64,000 nucleotides of DNA from Dyadobacter sp. CY343 (GTDB lineage: Bacteria > Bacteroidota > Bacteroidia > Cytophagales > Spirosomataceae). The notes under the pieces were generated by a model. It saw nothing but the letters and a program-made list of their open reading frames with translations. It was not told the DNA's origin and made no database searches. The position numbers were made by a program, and so were the translations under genes. The stretch lies in contig NZ_JAJUXK010000001.1 in assembly GCF_021390335.1 (NCBI RefSeq), positions 744,001-808,000 of the forward strand. The letters are read 5' to 3'. Of this stretch, positions 16,261 through 25,291 are shown one piece after another; the stretch's first letter is position 1; each line of letters begins with the position of its first letter.

Positions 16261-19200
16261 TTACATTACCGCATTGTCAAACCGTACAGTTCCGATCGAG
16301 AAAAGCGGCTTTTGCCCGGCAGATGGATTTTTGAAGACAAAAAACAGTTTGTGCATTTTTCCGTCAGCAGCAGCTTTGACAGGAATGTTCAATGTTTCGG
16401 ATTTTTCAACCTTACCCTCGCCGATCTTTGTACCGGCTGGTGAGTCAAGGCGGATTTCTAGCATACCTCCGGCTGTTTGTCCTTCGCGGCCACCCACAGC
16501 TACGGCCAGATTTGTGATCTCAGTCAGGTCGATATCGTGGAATGCGATGAAACTTCCGTCTTTCAATCCTAAAACAATCTCTCCGTTTTCTGTTTTGAAG
16601 CTGGCTGTACTTCTGGTACTGTCAGCCGTAGCAGCCAAAAGTGTTGCCGGACGCAGTGCGATCGTTTTTGAGCCTGTGAGCGGCCCCACCGTTCCGTTTC
16701 CTTTGTCGGTGTAGCTGGCCGTGAAAATATACGATCCGTCTTTCTTTTTGGCCTGCGTTACATAGCTGCTTTTCAGCGGCTTTTTGTCCACTGCCTTATC
16801 ATTTGCAAGCGACAGAATGTATTTAACCATTTCATCGATTTCCTCCGTTTTGTGCTGAGGATGCCCTGGCATTGCCTGCTCGCCCCAAACGCCGCTGCCG
16901 CCTTTCAATACTTTGTCACTGAGCATTTTAAGTGAGTTGCGTTCGCTTGCATATTTCTTGGCTACTTCGCGGTAAGCCGGTCCGATGGATTTTTTATCTA
17001 CCGAGTGACAAGCTTTGCAATCACTCAGCTCAATGAGCCGTTTTCCAGTTTCGAAACCTGTATTTGCCTGGTGACCCTGCGCAAGCATCGTTTTATCAAA
17101 ACCTTCCAGGTAGTTGATCGTCAATGTAACTTCCTCTTCCGGTATCTTCTTGTCGTCGATACTTCCGTCTTCCTTATCCGAAACGGAAACTTCATAGTTC
17201 ACCGGTTTTTCATTCCAGTAAAAAGTCTTGTTTCCTTTAATAGCCAGATCCACCTTCGGAATCGCATTACCAACTCTGACAATTACTTCCGAAGTATTGG
17301 AGTTACCTACTTTGTCGGTCACTTTCAGAACAGCAGTATATTCACCAGCTTTCGCGTAGGTGTAACTGGGATTTGGCAATGCGCTCTTTGGCAAACCTTT
17401 ACCAAACGACCATTCATATTTAATTGCGTCTCCATCGTGATCCATTGATCCTTTTGATGAGAAATTCACTTTCAGAGGAGTGGCGCCTGTGGTATTGGTA
17501 GCCGAGGCAGCAGCCACCGGCACGCGGTTACCTGCATTGAATGTGATGTGGGACAAACTCGCCTCGTCATTTTGAGCAAACCAGTTCGGTCCGTATTCCA
17601 ATGTATAAAGCGACCCGTCATTTGCAAATTGCATATCAATCGGGTGACTGAATTTAGTATTTGGCATAAACCGTTCAATACTCTTCAAATCGCCCTGCTC
17701 GTTCATGGTCACGATATTGATATAATCGCGGATCCAATCGTAGGCAAAGAACTTTCCACTATAATAATCCGGGAATTTTGCCTTGCTGGGTTGAAAATCA
17801 GCGGCATAATATACCGGCCCTGCCATCGCATTTCGCCCGCCTTTTCCCACAATCGCACCAAACTCAGGAGAATCGGCATAAGGGTAGAAAATAAATGCCG
17901 GATTAGCTGGCGGCAGTTCTTGTAAACCAGTGTTGTGCGGCGAGTTATTGATCGGTTTCGCAGCGTCAAATGGTTTTCCCGAAGTACTGTCCGCGAAGTT
18001 GAAGTCGATATAAGGTTTATTATCAGCAATAAATAGCGGATAACCGTAATAGCCTGCTTTTCTGGCCTGGTTTACTTCATCGTATCCCCGCGGCCCACGT
18101 TTAGGATCGTCAAGTGAAGCATCCGGACCTACATCTCCCCAATACAAATAACCTGTGCGCTGATCCACCGAAATACGGTAAGGATTGCGGGTTCCCATTA
18201 CATAAATCTCTGGTCTGGCTTTGGGGTTTCCAGCAGCAAAAAGGTTGCCTTCCGGAATATCATATAAGTTTGTTCCGCCTGGCATATTCGCACGACGATC
18301 GCCGTAACGCGGCTTGATCCGCAGTACCTTACCTCTCAAAGAGTTCGTGTTGGATGAAGTATGCTGACCGTCAAAACCTTCCCGGCCCGGCCGTTCGTCA
18401 ATCGGACCAAAACCGTTCGATTGAAAAGGATTCACATCATCGCCGGTCGATAAGTACAGATTTCCTTTCGCATCCCACGCGATTGAGCCGCCGGTGTGGC
18501 AGCAATCGGTTCTTTTAACAGGAACCGTCAATAATACTTCCTCGGTGTCCAACAGCAATGTGTCTTTAACGTCATCATATTTAAAGCGGGACAAATGCTG
18601 GGCAGTATCCGCAGCCGACGAAAGCGGCGAATAGTACATATAGATCAGTTTATTCGTCTTAAAGTTCGGGTCTATATTCAACCCCATTAATCCATATTCC
18701 TGCTTCGTGTATACAGGAACTTCACCAGCTACCTTGATCTTACCTGTTTTCGGATTGTATAGTTTTAATTTGCCTTTACGCTCAGCCAGTAAAACGCGGT
18801 GATCGTCCAGAACAACCAGCTCAGTCGGCTCGTCCAGCTTGGTAGCCAATACTTTTTTGCTGAACCTGTTTTCCTCCGGGCGTGCTTTGGAATAATCAAG
18901 CTTAGCAGCCATCGCCCATTTCAGGCCACCGATGAAGTGTTTTACAAAAACAGGATCCACATAAGTCGCGTCTTCGTGACCGAAGTTGGTGTAAAATGCC
19001 TTCCCGCCGTCATATTCATGGTACCACGACATCGGGTGGTCGTCGCCCATTTTTCCATCTTTATAGGTTTTTTCGTCGATCTTAACGAGCACTTTTACGT
19101 TCTTGTTAAAATCTTTGAAATCATAAAATTCATCCTTGATCTTCCATTTTTTTGGAAAGCCTTCCATAGAAGGATGCTGGTCGTTCACTACAAAAGCTTC

Positions 19201-19665
19201 GCCTTCCTGCACATTCGGATTTCCCGGGTGGCTTGCAAAGTAGGCTCCTGAAAGTTTGTTATACCATGGCCACTCATATTCAGTGTCCGTTGCCGCGTGA
19301 ACGCCCACATAGCCGCCGCCAGCCTGAATATAACGCTCGAAAGCGTCTTGTTGCTTGTCATTCAGGATATTACCTGTTGTGTTCAGGAAAATGACCGCGC
19401 TGTATTTTTGAAGGTTTTTCTCAGAAAATGCCACTGCATTTTCGGTTGTGTCAACAGAAAATCCATTCTCTTTACCCAGCTTCATAATAGCAGCTTTACC
19501 GGCAGGAATGGAAGAATGCCGGAATCCGGCGGTTTTAGAAAAAACGAGCACCCGCTTTTCGGGCGTGACAGTTTGCGCGAATGAAGCGAAACCAAGGCAG
19601 ATAAATGCGGCAATGCCGATTGATCTGATGTGATTTCCCAAGTTTGAATAGAGTTTATCAAGCAT
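16261..19665 (-). CDS. Secreted ThuA / sugar dehydrogenase / PKD / cytochrome c fusion protein
   Basis: A 1134-residue exported protein. In order: signal peptide (1-30, ending FAQ); ThuA-like domain (about 38-255, RVLVFSKTAGFRHSSIPAG, YHEYDGGKAFYTNFGH); glucose/sorbosone-dehydrogenase-type beta-propeller (about 280-690, LLAERKGKLKLY, GLMGLNIDP, GTRNPYRISV, GDVGPDAS); PKD domain (about 715-800); a class I cytochrome c domain with heme motif CKACH near residue 882 and a later Met in QAMPGHP; and a C-terminal beta-domain (about 985-1134) that looks like a carbohydrate-binding module. This suggests a periplasmic or outer-membrane sugar oxidase passing electrons to its own heme. The neighbouring isomerase, oxidoreductase and transporter genes fit a keto-sugar pathway (inference). 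Confidence 0.9.
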   Translation of the reverse strand: MLDKLYSNLGNHIRSIGIAAFICLGFASFAQTVTPEKRVLVFSKTAGFRHSSIPAGKAAIMKLGKENGFSVDTTENAVAFSEKNLQKYSAVIFLNTTGNILNDKQQDAFERYIQAGGGYVGVHAATDTEYEWPWYNKLSGAYFASHPGNPNVQEGEAFVVNDQHPSMEGFPKKWKIKDEFYDFKDFNKNVKVLVKIDEKTYKDGKMGDDHPMSWYHEYDGGKAFYTNFGHEDATYVDPVFVKHFIGGLKWAMAAKLDYSKARPEENRFSKKVLATKLDEPTELVVLDDHRVLLAERKGKLKLYNPKTGKIKVAGEVPVYTKQEYGLMGLNIDPNFKTNKLIYMYYSPLSSAADTAQHLSRFKYDDVKDTLLLDTEEVLLTVPVKRTDCCHTGGSIAWDAKGNLYLSTGDDVNPFQSNGFGPIDERPGREGFDGQHTSSNTNSLRGKVLRIKPRYGDRRANMPGGTNLYDIPEGNLFAAGNPKARPEIYVMGTRNPYRISVDQRTGYLYWGDVGPDASLDDPKRGPRGYDEVNQARKAGYYGYPLFIADNKPYIDFNFADSTSGKPFDAAKPINNSPHNTGLQELPPANPAFIFYPYADSPEFGAIVGKGGRNAMAGPVYYAADFQPSKAKFPDYYSGKFFAYDWIRDYINIVTMNEQGDLKSIERFMPNTKFSHPIDMQFANDGSLYTLEYGPNWFAQNDEASLSHITFNAGNRVPVAAASATNTTGATPLKVNFSSKGSMDHDGDAIKYEWSFGKGLPKSALPNPSYTYAKAGEYTAVLKVTDKVGNSNTSEVIVRVGNAIPKVDLAIKGNKTFYWNEKPVNYEVSVSDKEDGSIDDKKIPEEEVTLTINYLEGFDKTMLAQGHQANTGFETGKRLIELSDCKACHSVDKKSIGPAYREVAKKYASERNSLKMLSDKVLKGGSGVWGEQAMPGHPQHKTEEIDEMVKYILSLANDKAVDKKPLKSSYVTQAKKKDGSYIFTASYTDKGNGTVGPLTGSKTIALRPATLLAATADSTRSTASFKTENGEIVLGLKDGSFIAFHDIDLTEITNLAVAVGGREGQTAGGMLEIRLDSPAGTKIGEGKVEKSETLNIPVKAAADGKMHKLFFVFKNPSAGQKPLFSIGTVRFDNAVM

Positions 19666-19749
19666 TACAGAACAGGTAAACGGTTAATTTTTGGTATTCG
19701 AAACAATTAAAAATGATACTTATTAAAACGAAGATCAACTGACTGACGG

Positions 19750-19795
19750 TATAAAAAAAACCTCCCTTCCATAAGGAAGACAGGTTTTTTTTATA
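19750..19795. terminator. Terminator after the sugar isomerase operon
   Basis: A 14-base outer stem (19750-19763 with 19782-19795) of A-run/T-run plus CCT/AGG, with an inner CTTCC-ATAA-GGAAG hairpin. It separates the minus-strand isomerase operon from the ThuA fusion gene, so the latter should have its own promoter in 19666-19749. Confidence 0.82.
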
Positions 19796-19811
19796 CTTGT
19801 ACGTTCGACAA

Positions 19812-20864
19812 TTACAACCCTAAAACTTTGCGGTTGAAAGCTTCATCAGCTCCCGTTCCTGCAAAGTCATCAAATGCTTTCGTAGTAACCTCTATAATAT
19901 GGCTTTCGATGAATGGAGCACCTTCGGCCGCGCCTTGTACCGGCGACTTAATGCAACATTCCCATTCCAGAACTGCCCAGCTATCGTAGTTATACTGAGA
20001 TAGTTTTGAGAAAATTCCTCCAAAATCAACCTGCCCGTCTCCAAGCGAACGGAAGCGACCAGCGCGGTCGGCCCAGCCCGCAAATCCGCTGTAAACGCCT
20101 TGCTTTCCGGTAGGATTGAACTCAGCATCTTTTACGTGAAATGCTTTGATACGATCGTGGTACAGATCTATAAATTGCAGATAATCAAGTTGCTGCAATA
20201 CAAAATGGCTTGGATCGTAGTTGATATTCGCACGCGTGTGACCGTCGAGGTAATCCACGAACATTTCGAAAGTACTACCGTCAAAAACGTCTTCGCCCGG
20301 GTGCAGCTCGTAAGCTACATCCACGCCGTTTTCGTCATATACATCCAGAATTGGCTTCCAGCGGGCAGCCAGTTCTTTGAATGCAGTTTCAACCAGTCCT
20401 GCAGGGCGCTGCGGCCATGGATACAGGAAAGGCCACGCCAATGCTCCTGAAAAAGTAGCACTCGCTTTCAACCCCAATCTCTGACTTGCCTTGGCAACCA
20501 GTTTCAAATGCTCGGTAGCCCATTCAGCACGCGCTTTCGGGTTATTGCGTACTTCCGGAACAGCGAAACCGTCGTACATTTCATCATAAACAGGATGAGA
20601 AGCCACTAATTGGCCGATGATATGAGAAGCCAGCTCGGTAATTTCCAAGCCTTTATCTTTCAATTTACCTTTCAGTTCGTCTGCATAAGTCTGCGACTCA
20701 GCGCATTGCTTCACATCGATCACCCGCGGATCCCAGGTAGGAAGTTGAAGGCCTTTGTAGCCCAACCCCGCCATGTAATCTGCAATCGTATCCAAAGAGT
20801 TGAACGGAGCCTCGTCGCCAAGGAATTGCGCCAGGAAAATCCCGGGCCCTTTGATAGTTTTCAT
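19812..20864 (-). CDS. Sugar phosphate isomerase/epimerase family (xylose-isomerase-like TIM barrel)
   Basis: A 350-residue AP-endonuclease-2/xylose-isomerase-like TIM barrel. Metal- and substrate-site stretches are visible: YELHPGEDVFDG (Glu), NYDPSHFVLQ (Asp/His), AFHVKDAEF (His) and LEWECC (Glu). Such proteins in Bacteroidota operons with Gfo/Idh/MocA oxidoreductases epimerise or isomerise keto-sugars or inositols. It is the last gene of the minus-strand unit beginning near 23.7 kb, with a four-helix-bundle gene and repeats inserted before it. Confidence 0.86.
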   Translation of the reverse strand: MKTIKGPGIFLAQFLGDEAPFNSLDTIADYMAGLGYKGLQLPTWDPRVIDVKQCAESQTYADELKGKLKDKGLEITELASHIIGQLVASHPVYDEMYDGFAVPEVRNNPKARAEWATEHLKLVAKASQRLGLKASATFSGALAWPFLYPWPQRPAGLVETAFKELAARWKPILDVYDENGVDVAYELHPGEDVFDGSTFEMFVDYLDGHTRANINYDPSHFVLQQLDYLQFIDLYHDRIKAFHVKDAEFNPTGKQGVYSGFAGWADRAGRFRSLGDGQVDFGGIFSKLSQYNYDSWAVLEWECCIKSPVQGAAEGAPFIESHIIEVTTKAFDDFAGTGADEAFNRKVLGL

Positions 20865-20871
20865 AGTTTCA

Positions 20872-20942
20872 ATTTTGAATGATTGAATTATTGAATGAGC
20901 CGCCGTGGAACGGGGAATGAGTGAATGAGTGAATGAGTGAAT
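20872..20942 (+). repeat. Octamer repeat (GAATGAGT)n, left copy
   Basis: Three perfect GAATGAGT units plus a partial one at 20915-20942, preceded at 20872-20896 by a degenerate GAATGATT/GAATTATT/GAATGAG run. An inverted copy lies on the other side of the four-helix-bundle gene (21345-21371), with at least 20 bases identical between the two in opposite orientation. Confidence 0.85.
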
Positions 20943-20944
20943 TT

Positions 20945-21313
20945 TTAGTTTAATGATTTTCGTGCCTTCGACAAAATTTTTACAATCTCTTCGGCTTCTT
21001 GAATCAAAGCTTTAAGTTTTTCAATTGGAAGTAGCCCGGATTCAGATATTATTTCCAGCCAGAATAAAGTTTCATCGGCTTCTTCGATTGTCACACTTAT
21101 CTTGGCGTAAAACTCTTTTTGACTTCTGGATCGGCAAACTGCACGATAATTTGCTCCAACAGATGAAGAAGACCTCAGGAATTGCCGACCTATTATCCGT
21201 GCCTGCTCGTTATGTGGCAAAGCCTCGAATAATTTAATGCTCCGCAAAACAAACTGCTTTGTTCTCTGTCGCATTAAAGACGCAAAATCTTCCTTTGTAT
21301 TTACCTTTTCCAA
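20945..21313 (-). CDS. Four-helix-bundle (S23 / Avd-like) protein
   Basis: A 122-residue all-alpha protein of the 23S rRNA intervening-sequence / four-helix-bundle family: FVLRSIKLFEALP, IGRQFLRSSSSVGANYRAVCRSRS, KISVTIEEADETLFWLEII. Members are found inside 23S rRNA insertions, as Avd in diversity-generating retroelements, and as single chromosomal genes of unknown function in Bacteroidota. The start is taken as TTG at 21313; ATG at 21274 is possible but would cut the first helix. It is placed between two sugar-operon genes and is bracketed by inverted octamer repeats, which suggests it arrived as a small module. Confidence 0.85.
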   Translation of the reverse strand: MEKVNTKEDFASLMRQRTKQFVLRSIKLFEALPHNEQARIIGRQFLRSSSSVGANYRAVCRSRSQKEFYAKISVTIEEADETLFWLEIISESGLLPIEKLKALIQEAEEIVKILSKARKSLN

Positions 21314-21344
21314 GACCTGTGTGTGTGTTACTGAACTGAAAATT

Positions 21345-21371
21345 ATTCACTCATTCACTCATTCACTAATT
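21345..21371 (-). repeat. Octamer repeat (GAATGAGT)n, right inverted copy
   Basis: On the minus strand this reads GAAT-TAGT-GAATGAGT-GAATGAGT-GAAT, the inverted counterpart of the copy at 20915-20942. It begins 5 bases after the stop codon of the upstream oxidoreductase gene. Confidence 0.85.
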
Positions 21372-21376
21372 CAAAA

Positions 21377-22522
21377 TTAAATCGCCACCCACGCCTGCGC
21401 GCGATTACTTTCAAGTATCTTCTCGCAAATAAGCAATTCGCGGTACCCATCTGCGAACGTTGGGAATGTTGGATTTTCTGGTTGTTTGCCTTCGGCAATG
21501 GCGGCGTACACTTCCTTGAACATTTGCTTCGAAGTGTCCGGGAAGCCTTCGTTGTGGCCGCCTGGAAAAGTGATCGTAGAGCGAACATCTTCATTAACCA
21601 GTGAAGGATCACGCAGCAATATTTCATTGCTCTTATCTCTGTTACCGATCCACATTTCATTTGGCGACTCTGAGCACCAGTTGAAAGTCTTTTTAGAACC
21701 GGCAATTTCCAGTGTCATGCGGTTTTTACGACCGGCAGAAACCTGGGAAACTGTGATCACCCCTTTATTTCCATTATCAAAACGCAGCAATACGTTCGCG
21801 TGATCTTCTGTGGTAATAGGTACATCCGCATAATCTTCCGGCTGCAACATTTTACCCGAATACGTTTCCACCGGTTTCAGCGTCTTTTTACGCGTTTTAT
21901 GAATGGTATTGAAATCCGCCATGACAGCTACTGTTTTCAGCCCGGTAATGTATTCGAGGATATCCATTAAGTGCGAACCAATATCAGCGATCGCACGGGA
22001 ATCTCCCGATTTGTCCGGCTCCAAACGCCAGTTATAATCCGTTTCGTAGAAAAGCCAGTCTTGCAGGTAAGAACCGATGAAAGAATAGATCTCACCCAAC
22101 TCACCTTTTTCGCGCATCGATTTCATCTGGCGCGCCAGCGGATAGTAGCGAAGATTAAAGTGTACTGCATTCACCAGTCCGGTTTTTGCAGCCAGCTCCA
22201 CCAGTTCTTCCGCTTCTGCCAGGTCTTTTGCTAAGGGTTTTTCGCAAATAACGTGCTTGCCAGCCAGCAAAGCAGCTTTCGACTGAGAGTAATGCAGGAA
22301 GTTTGGCGTACAAATGTGAATAGCCTGAATATCATCTTGTTGCAGCAGCTCATCGAAAGTATAAGAGCGGGCAATGCCAAGTGAATCAGCTTTACTTCTC
22401 GCTAATTCAGGAGTTACTTCGCAAAGTGCAGCTACTTCAACATTAGGAAGGCGTCTCAACGCTTCAATGTGCGCGGGGCCGATGAAACCTGTGCCGACAA
22501 CGCCAACTTTAATTTTATTCAT
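21377..22522 (-). CDS. Gfo/Idh/MocA family oxidoreductase (A)
   Basis: A 381-residue NAD(P)-dependent sugar dehydrogenase-type protein: N-terminal Rossmann fold with GVVGTGFIGPAH (7-18), the EKPLAK loop with its catalytic lysine, and the C-terminal alpha/beta domain with GDSRAIADIGSHLMD holding the Asp/His pair typical of the family. It reads MNKIKVGVVGTG at the start, with no signal peptide, so it works in the cytoplasm. The substrate is unknown; association with a ThuA protein suggests a 3-keto-sugar or inositol. Second gene of the minus-strand unit, 69 bases after oxidoreductase B. Confidence 0.92.
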   Translation of the reverse strand: MNKIKVGVVGTGFIGPAHIEALRRLPNVEVAALCEVTPELARSKADSLGIARSYTFDELLQQDDIQAIHICTPNFLHYSQSKAALLAGKHVICEKPLAKDLAEAEELVELAAKTGLVNAVHFNLRYYPLARQMKSMREKGELGEIYSFIGSYLQDWLFYETDYNWRLEPDKSGDSRAIADIGSHLMDILEYITGLKTVAVMADFNTIHKTRKKTLKPVETYSGKMLQPEDYADVPITTEDHANVLLRFDNGNKGVITVSQVSAGRKNRMTLEIAGSKKTFNWCSESPNEMWIGNRDKSNEILLRDPSLVNEDVRSTITFPGGHNEGFPDTSKQMFKEVYAAIAEGKQPENPTFPTFADGYRELLICEKILESNRAQAWVAI

Positions 22523-22591
22523 AAATGGGAATAGATATTAGGTGAAAAAGGCCGCCGGGGCGGGTTGAATTTGAATTGAGTAACTAGGAGG

Positions 22592-23737
22592 TCAGAAATT
22601 GGTCCACTTCGTGTCCGTCTTGTCCGAGGCAATCACGGCGTCGATGAACTTCATGCCTCTCAAACCGTCCTGAGCAGTAGGGAAATCGTAAACAGGATCT
22701 ACTTTCCGGCCTTCCCAGGAGGCTCTTACATGAAGTGCGAAATTGCGGTAAAGATTGGCAAATGCCTCGAAGTAACCCTCAGGGTGCCCGGCTGGAATGC
22801 GGGTGTGCACCTGTGCAGCTTTTGAAAGATTACCAACTCCTGTACGGATAATGCGCGCTCCGTGGTTGGTCTTGTGAATCAGCGTATTTGGATCCAGCTG
22901 CTTCCATTGAAGTCCGCCAGTTTCTCCGTAAACGCGGATGTTCAGGTCGTTTTCTTCCCCGTTGGCAATCTGACTATTTTGAAGGATACCTTTCGCACCA
23001 TTGTCAAAACGAAGCAAAATGTGCGCGTCATCATCTAACAGGCGACCTTCTACGAAAATCGTCAGATCGGCGCAGATTTGTGTGATTTTGAGGCCTGTAA
23101 TGTATTCAGCAAGGTTTTCTGCGTGAGTACCAATGTCGCCCAGCCCGCCTGCCGCGCCGGAGCGCTTAGGGTCTGTGCGCCAGGCAGCCTGCTTGTTACC
23201 AGTCACTTCCACGAGCGTAGCAAGCCAGCCCTGCGGATATTCAACGATCACTTTGCGGACTTTGCCGATCGCTCCGGAAGCAATCAGTTCGCGCGCTTCT
23301 TTCACCATCGGGTAACCCGTGTAATTATGCGTAAGACAGAAAATCAACCCTGTTTTTTCAACCAGAGCCACTATTTCTTCTGCTTCTTCGGTATTTAAAG
23401 TGATTGGTTTATCGCAAACGACATGGAAACCGTTTTCAAGGGCAAGTTTGGTAGGAGCGTGGTGAACGTGGTTTGGGGTAACAATCGCTACAAAATCCAT
23501 CCGCTCGCCTTCCCGCAACTGCTTCTCTTTCGCGATCATCTCCTCAAAGTCATTATAAACGCGGTGCTCCGGTAGGTATAATGCTTTTCCTGTCTCTTTT
23601 GACTTCGCCGGATCGGAGCTGAAAGCGCCGCAAACAAGTTCAATTTCTCCATCCATGATCGCTGCACGACGATGAACCCCGCCAATAAATGCGTCCAGGG
23701 AACCACCTACCATGCCCATTCTGATCTTTCTTGACAT
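22592..23737 (-). CDS. Gfo/Idh/MocA family oxidoreductase (B)
   Basis: About 381 residues: Rossmann fold with [19 protein letters not shown], the catalytic-lysine loop CDKPITLN, and [22 protein letters not shown] of the substrate domain. ATG at 23737 ([12 protein letters not shown]) is chosen; an in-frame ATG at 23788 would add a non-conserved, hydrophobic 17-residue extension, although a -7 element at 23808-23815 would allow either. It heads the unit that continues through oxidoreductase A, the four-helix gene and the isomerase. Confidence 0.9.
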   Translation of the reverse strand: MSRKIRMGMVGGSLDAFIGGVHRRAAIMDGEIELVCGAFSSDPAKSKETGKALYLPEHRVYNDFEEMIAKEKQLREGERMDFVAIVTPNHVHHAPTKLALENGFHVVCDKPITLNTEEAEEIVALVEKTGLIFCLTHNYTGYPMVKEARELIASGAIGKVRKVIVEYPQGWLATLVEVTGNKQAAWRTDPKRSGAAGGLGDIGTHAENLAEYITGLKITQICADLTIFVEGRLLDDDAHILLRFDNGAKGILQNSQIANGEENDLNIRVYGETGGLQWKQLDPNTLIHKTNHGARIIRTGVGNLSKAAQVHTRIPAGHPEGYFEAFANLYRNFALHVRASWEGRKVDPVYDFPTAQDGLRGMKFIDAVIASDKTDTKWTNF

Positions 23738-23807
23738 TCCAGTTGGTTTAAAGTTTTGAAAAGATTTTAAAAGTATAAAGAGTAGCATAGATGACTCTTA
23801 CTTCTTA

Positions 23808-23815
23808 CAAATATA
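23808..23815 (-). promoter_or_regulatory. Candidate -7 element of the sugar oxidoreductase operon
   Basis: Minus strand TATATTTG, a perfect TAnnTTTG, 71 bases before the chosen start at 23737. No clear -33 element. The surrounding gap 23738-23965 is AT-rich and shared with the divergent MFS gene; no other site is evident in it. Confidence 0.4.
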
Positions 23816-23965
23816 ATTTTAACACTTAAAATACACCCCTAAAACGCCATTAAAAGCAGTAGAATCGAATTGAATTTGTTTTTTCTGTGAAATTCCAAGG
23901 TTAAAACATTGTGCTGAATCACTTTCAAAATCATCTAATTTAAATAATTAAACCCTTTAAGTCTT

Positions 23966-25216
23966 ATGACTCAAACAGTTAATGCCAACAGGCTTTTCAA
24001 TGCCAGTTGTCTAGCGATCATTACGACGGCTTTTTCCTTCAGTATCAGGGCGGGTATTCTTCCTCAGCTGGGATCGGAGTTCAACCTTTCTGCCGAGCAG
24101 CTGGGTTTTATCAACTCCATGTTCTTCTTTGGTTTCCCTATTTCGATGGTTATAGGCGGGATCGTTTATCACTCGGTGGGTCCTAAAATCATCATGCAGG
24201 TAGCAGTTGTGGCGCACACACTCGGTATTCTGCTGACAATCTATGCCGGCGGATACATGGGTTTGCTGATCTCTACATTCTTTATCGGATTTGGTAACGG
24301 TTGCACTGAAGCAGCTTGTAACCCGATGATCGCGGATATGTACAGCAGCAACAAGCTGAACAAAATGCTCGGCCGCTTCCACATGTGGTTCCCAGGCGGT
24401 ATTGTATTGGGAAGTTTGATCTCAAAATTCATGACCGACGGCGGGTTCTCATGGCAGACTCAGATCTGGGTATTGATGCTTCCTACGATCGTTTATGCAT
24501 TCCTTTTCTTCGGACAGCCTTTCCCAAGACCAAAAGTGGAAGGTGTTACTTCGCTTGCTAAAAACTTCCAGGCGATGCTTACGCCGCTTTATATTTTCAT
24601 ATTCTGCTGCATGGCGCTTACTGCGATCACAGAATTCGGTCCTAACCAGTGGGTGAATGTGGTTTTGAGCAGCAGCGGAGCAGATCCGATGTTGGTATTG
24701 GCATTGACTTTCGGGGTAATGACAGTAGGAAGACTTTTCACTGGTCCGGTTGTGGATATGGTGGGTCAAACAGGTATTCTGCTTTTCGGAGCGGTTCTGG
24801 CAGCAATAGGTATTTATATGTTTAGCACTGTAACTGGCCCGATCGCTTATTTTGCGGCTGTTATTTTTGGTCTGGGTGTATGTTTCAACTGGCCAACGGT
24901 TATCGGTTTCGTAGCACAGCGGGTTCCGTTGAGTGGCGCTTTGGGAATGTCAATCATCGGTGGGGTAGGTATGTTATCCACTTCAATATTCCAGCCGATC
25001 ATCGGTCGCTGGATCGATTCATCGCACGCTGAATACTCGGCGCAAGGTCTTACCGGCCCTGCATTGGAGCTGGCTTCTGGACAAGCTACACTGGCTACTA
25101 TGCTCACTTTTCCGATCATTCTGATCGTTGCATTTGCAGTATTGTGGTTCTGGGCTGGAAATCCAAAGCCAGGTGCAGTGGAAGAAATAAAAGTCGCAGA
25201 GCAGCCTCAGCTGTAA
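23966..25216 (+). CDS. MFS sugar transporter
   Basis: A 416-residue major-facilitator protein with about 12 membrane segments. The first half shows FFFGFPISMVIGGIVYHSVGPKIIM (the G-x-x-x-D/G loop between TM2 and TM3) and FGNGCTEAACNPMIADMY in TM4. The general pattern resembles the FucP/sugar:proton symporter group. Its divergent position from the oxidoreductase operon suggests that it imports the sugar or keto-sugar handled by those enzymes. Long stem terminator follows. Confidence 0.88.
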   Translation: MTQTVNANRLFNASCLAIITTAFSFSIRAGILPQLGSEFNLSAEQLGFINSMFFFGFPISMVIGGIVYHSVGPKIIMQVAVVAHTLGILLTIYAGGYMGLLISTFFIGFGNGCTEAACNPMIADMYSSNKLNKMLGRFHMWFPGGIVLGSLISKFMTDGGFSWQTQIWVLMLPTIVYAFLFFGQPFPRPKVEGVTSLAKNFQAMLTPLYIFIFCCMALTAITEFGPNQWVNVVLSSSGADPMLVLALTFGVMTVGRLFTGPVVDMVGQTGILLFGAVLAAIGIYMFSTVTGPIAYFAAVIFGLGVCFNWPTVIGFVAQRVPLSGALGMSIIGGVGMLSTSIFQPIIGRWIDSSHAEYSAQGLTGPALELASGQATLATMLTFPIILIVAFAVLWFWAGNPKPGAVEEIKVAEQPQL

Positions 25217-25225
25217 GATTTTATA

Positions 25226-25278
25226 TTAAAACAGAAAATGGGCAGGTGAGTCAATCACCTGCCCATTTTCTGTTTTAA
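25226..25278. terminator. Long perfect bidirectional terminator
   Basis: A 24-bp perfect stem (25226-25249 with 25255-25278) and a 5-base loop between the convergent MFS and mutS2 genes. Stem ends are A/T-rich and the middle GC-rich. Its outer part (AAAACAGAAAA) is shared with the ftsE/porX terminator. Confidence 0.9.
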
Positions 25279-25291
25279 GCTATTCAAAAAT

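Noticed and set aside
20915..21371. Direct repeats that could be a CRISPR array
   Set aside because: The units are 8 bases long and adjoin each other without spacers; no cas gene is present.
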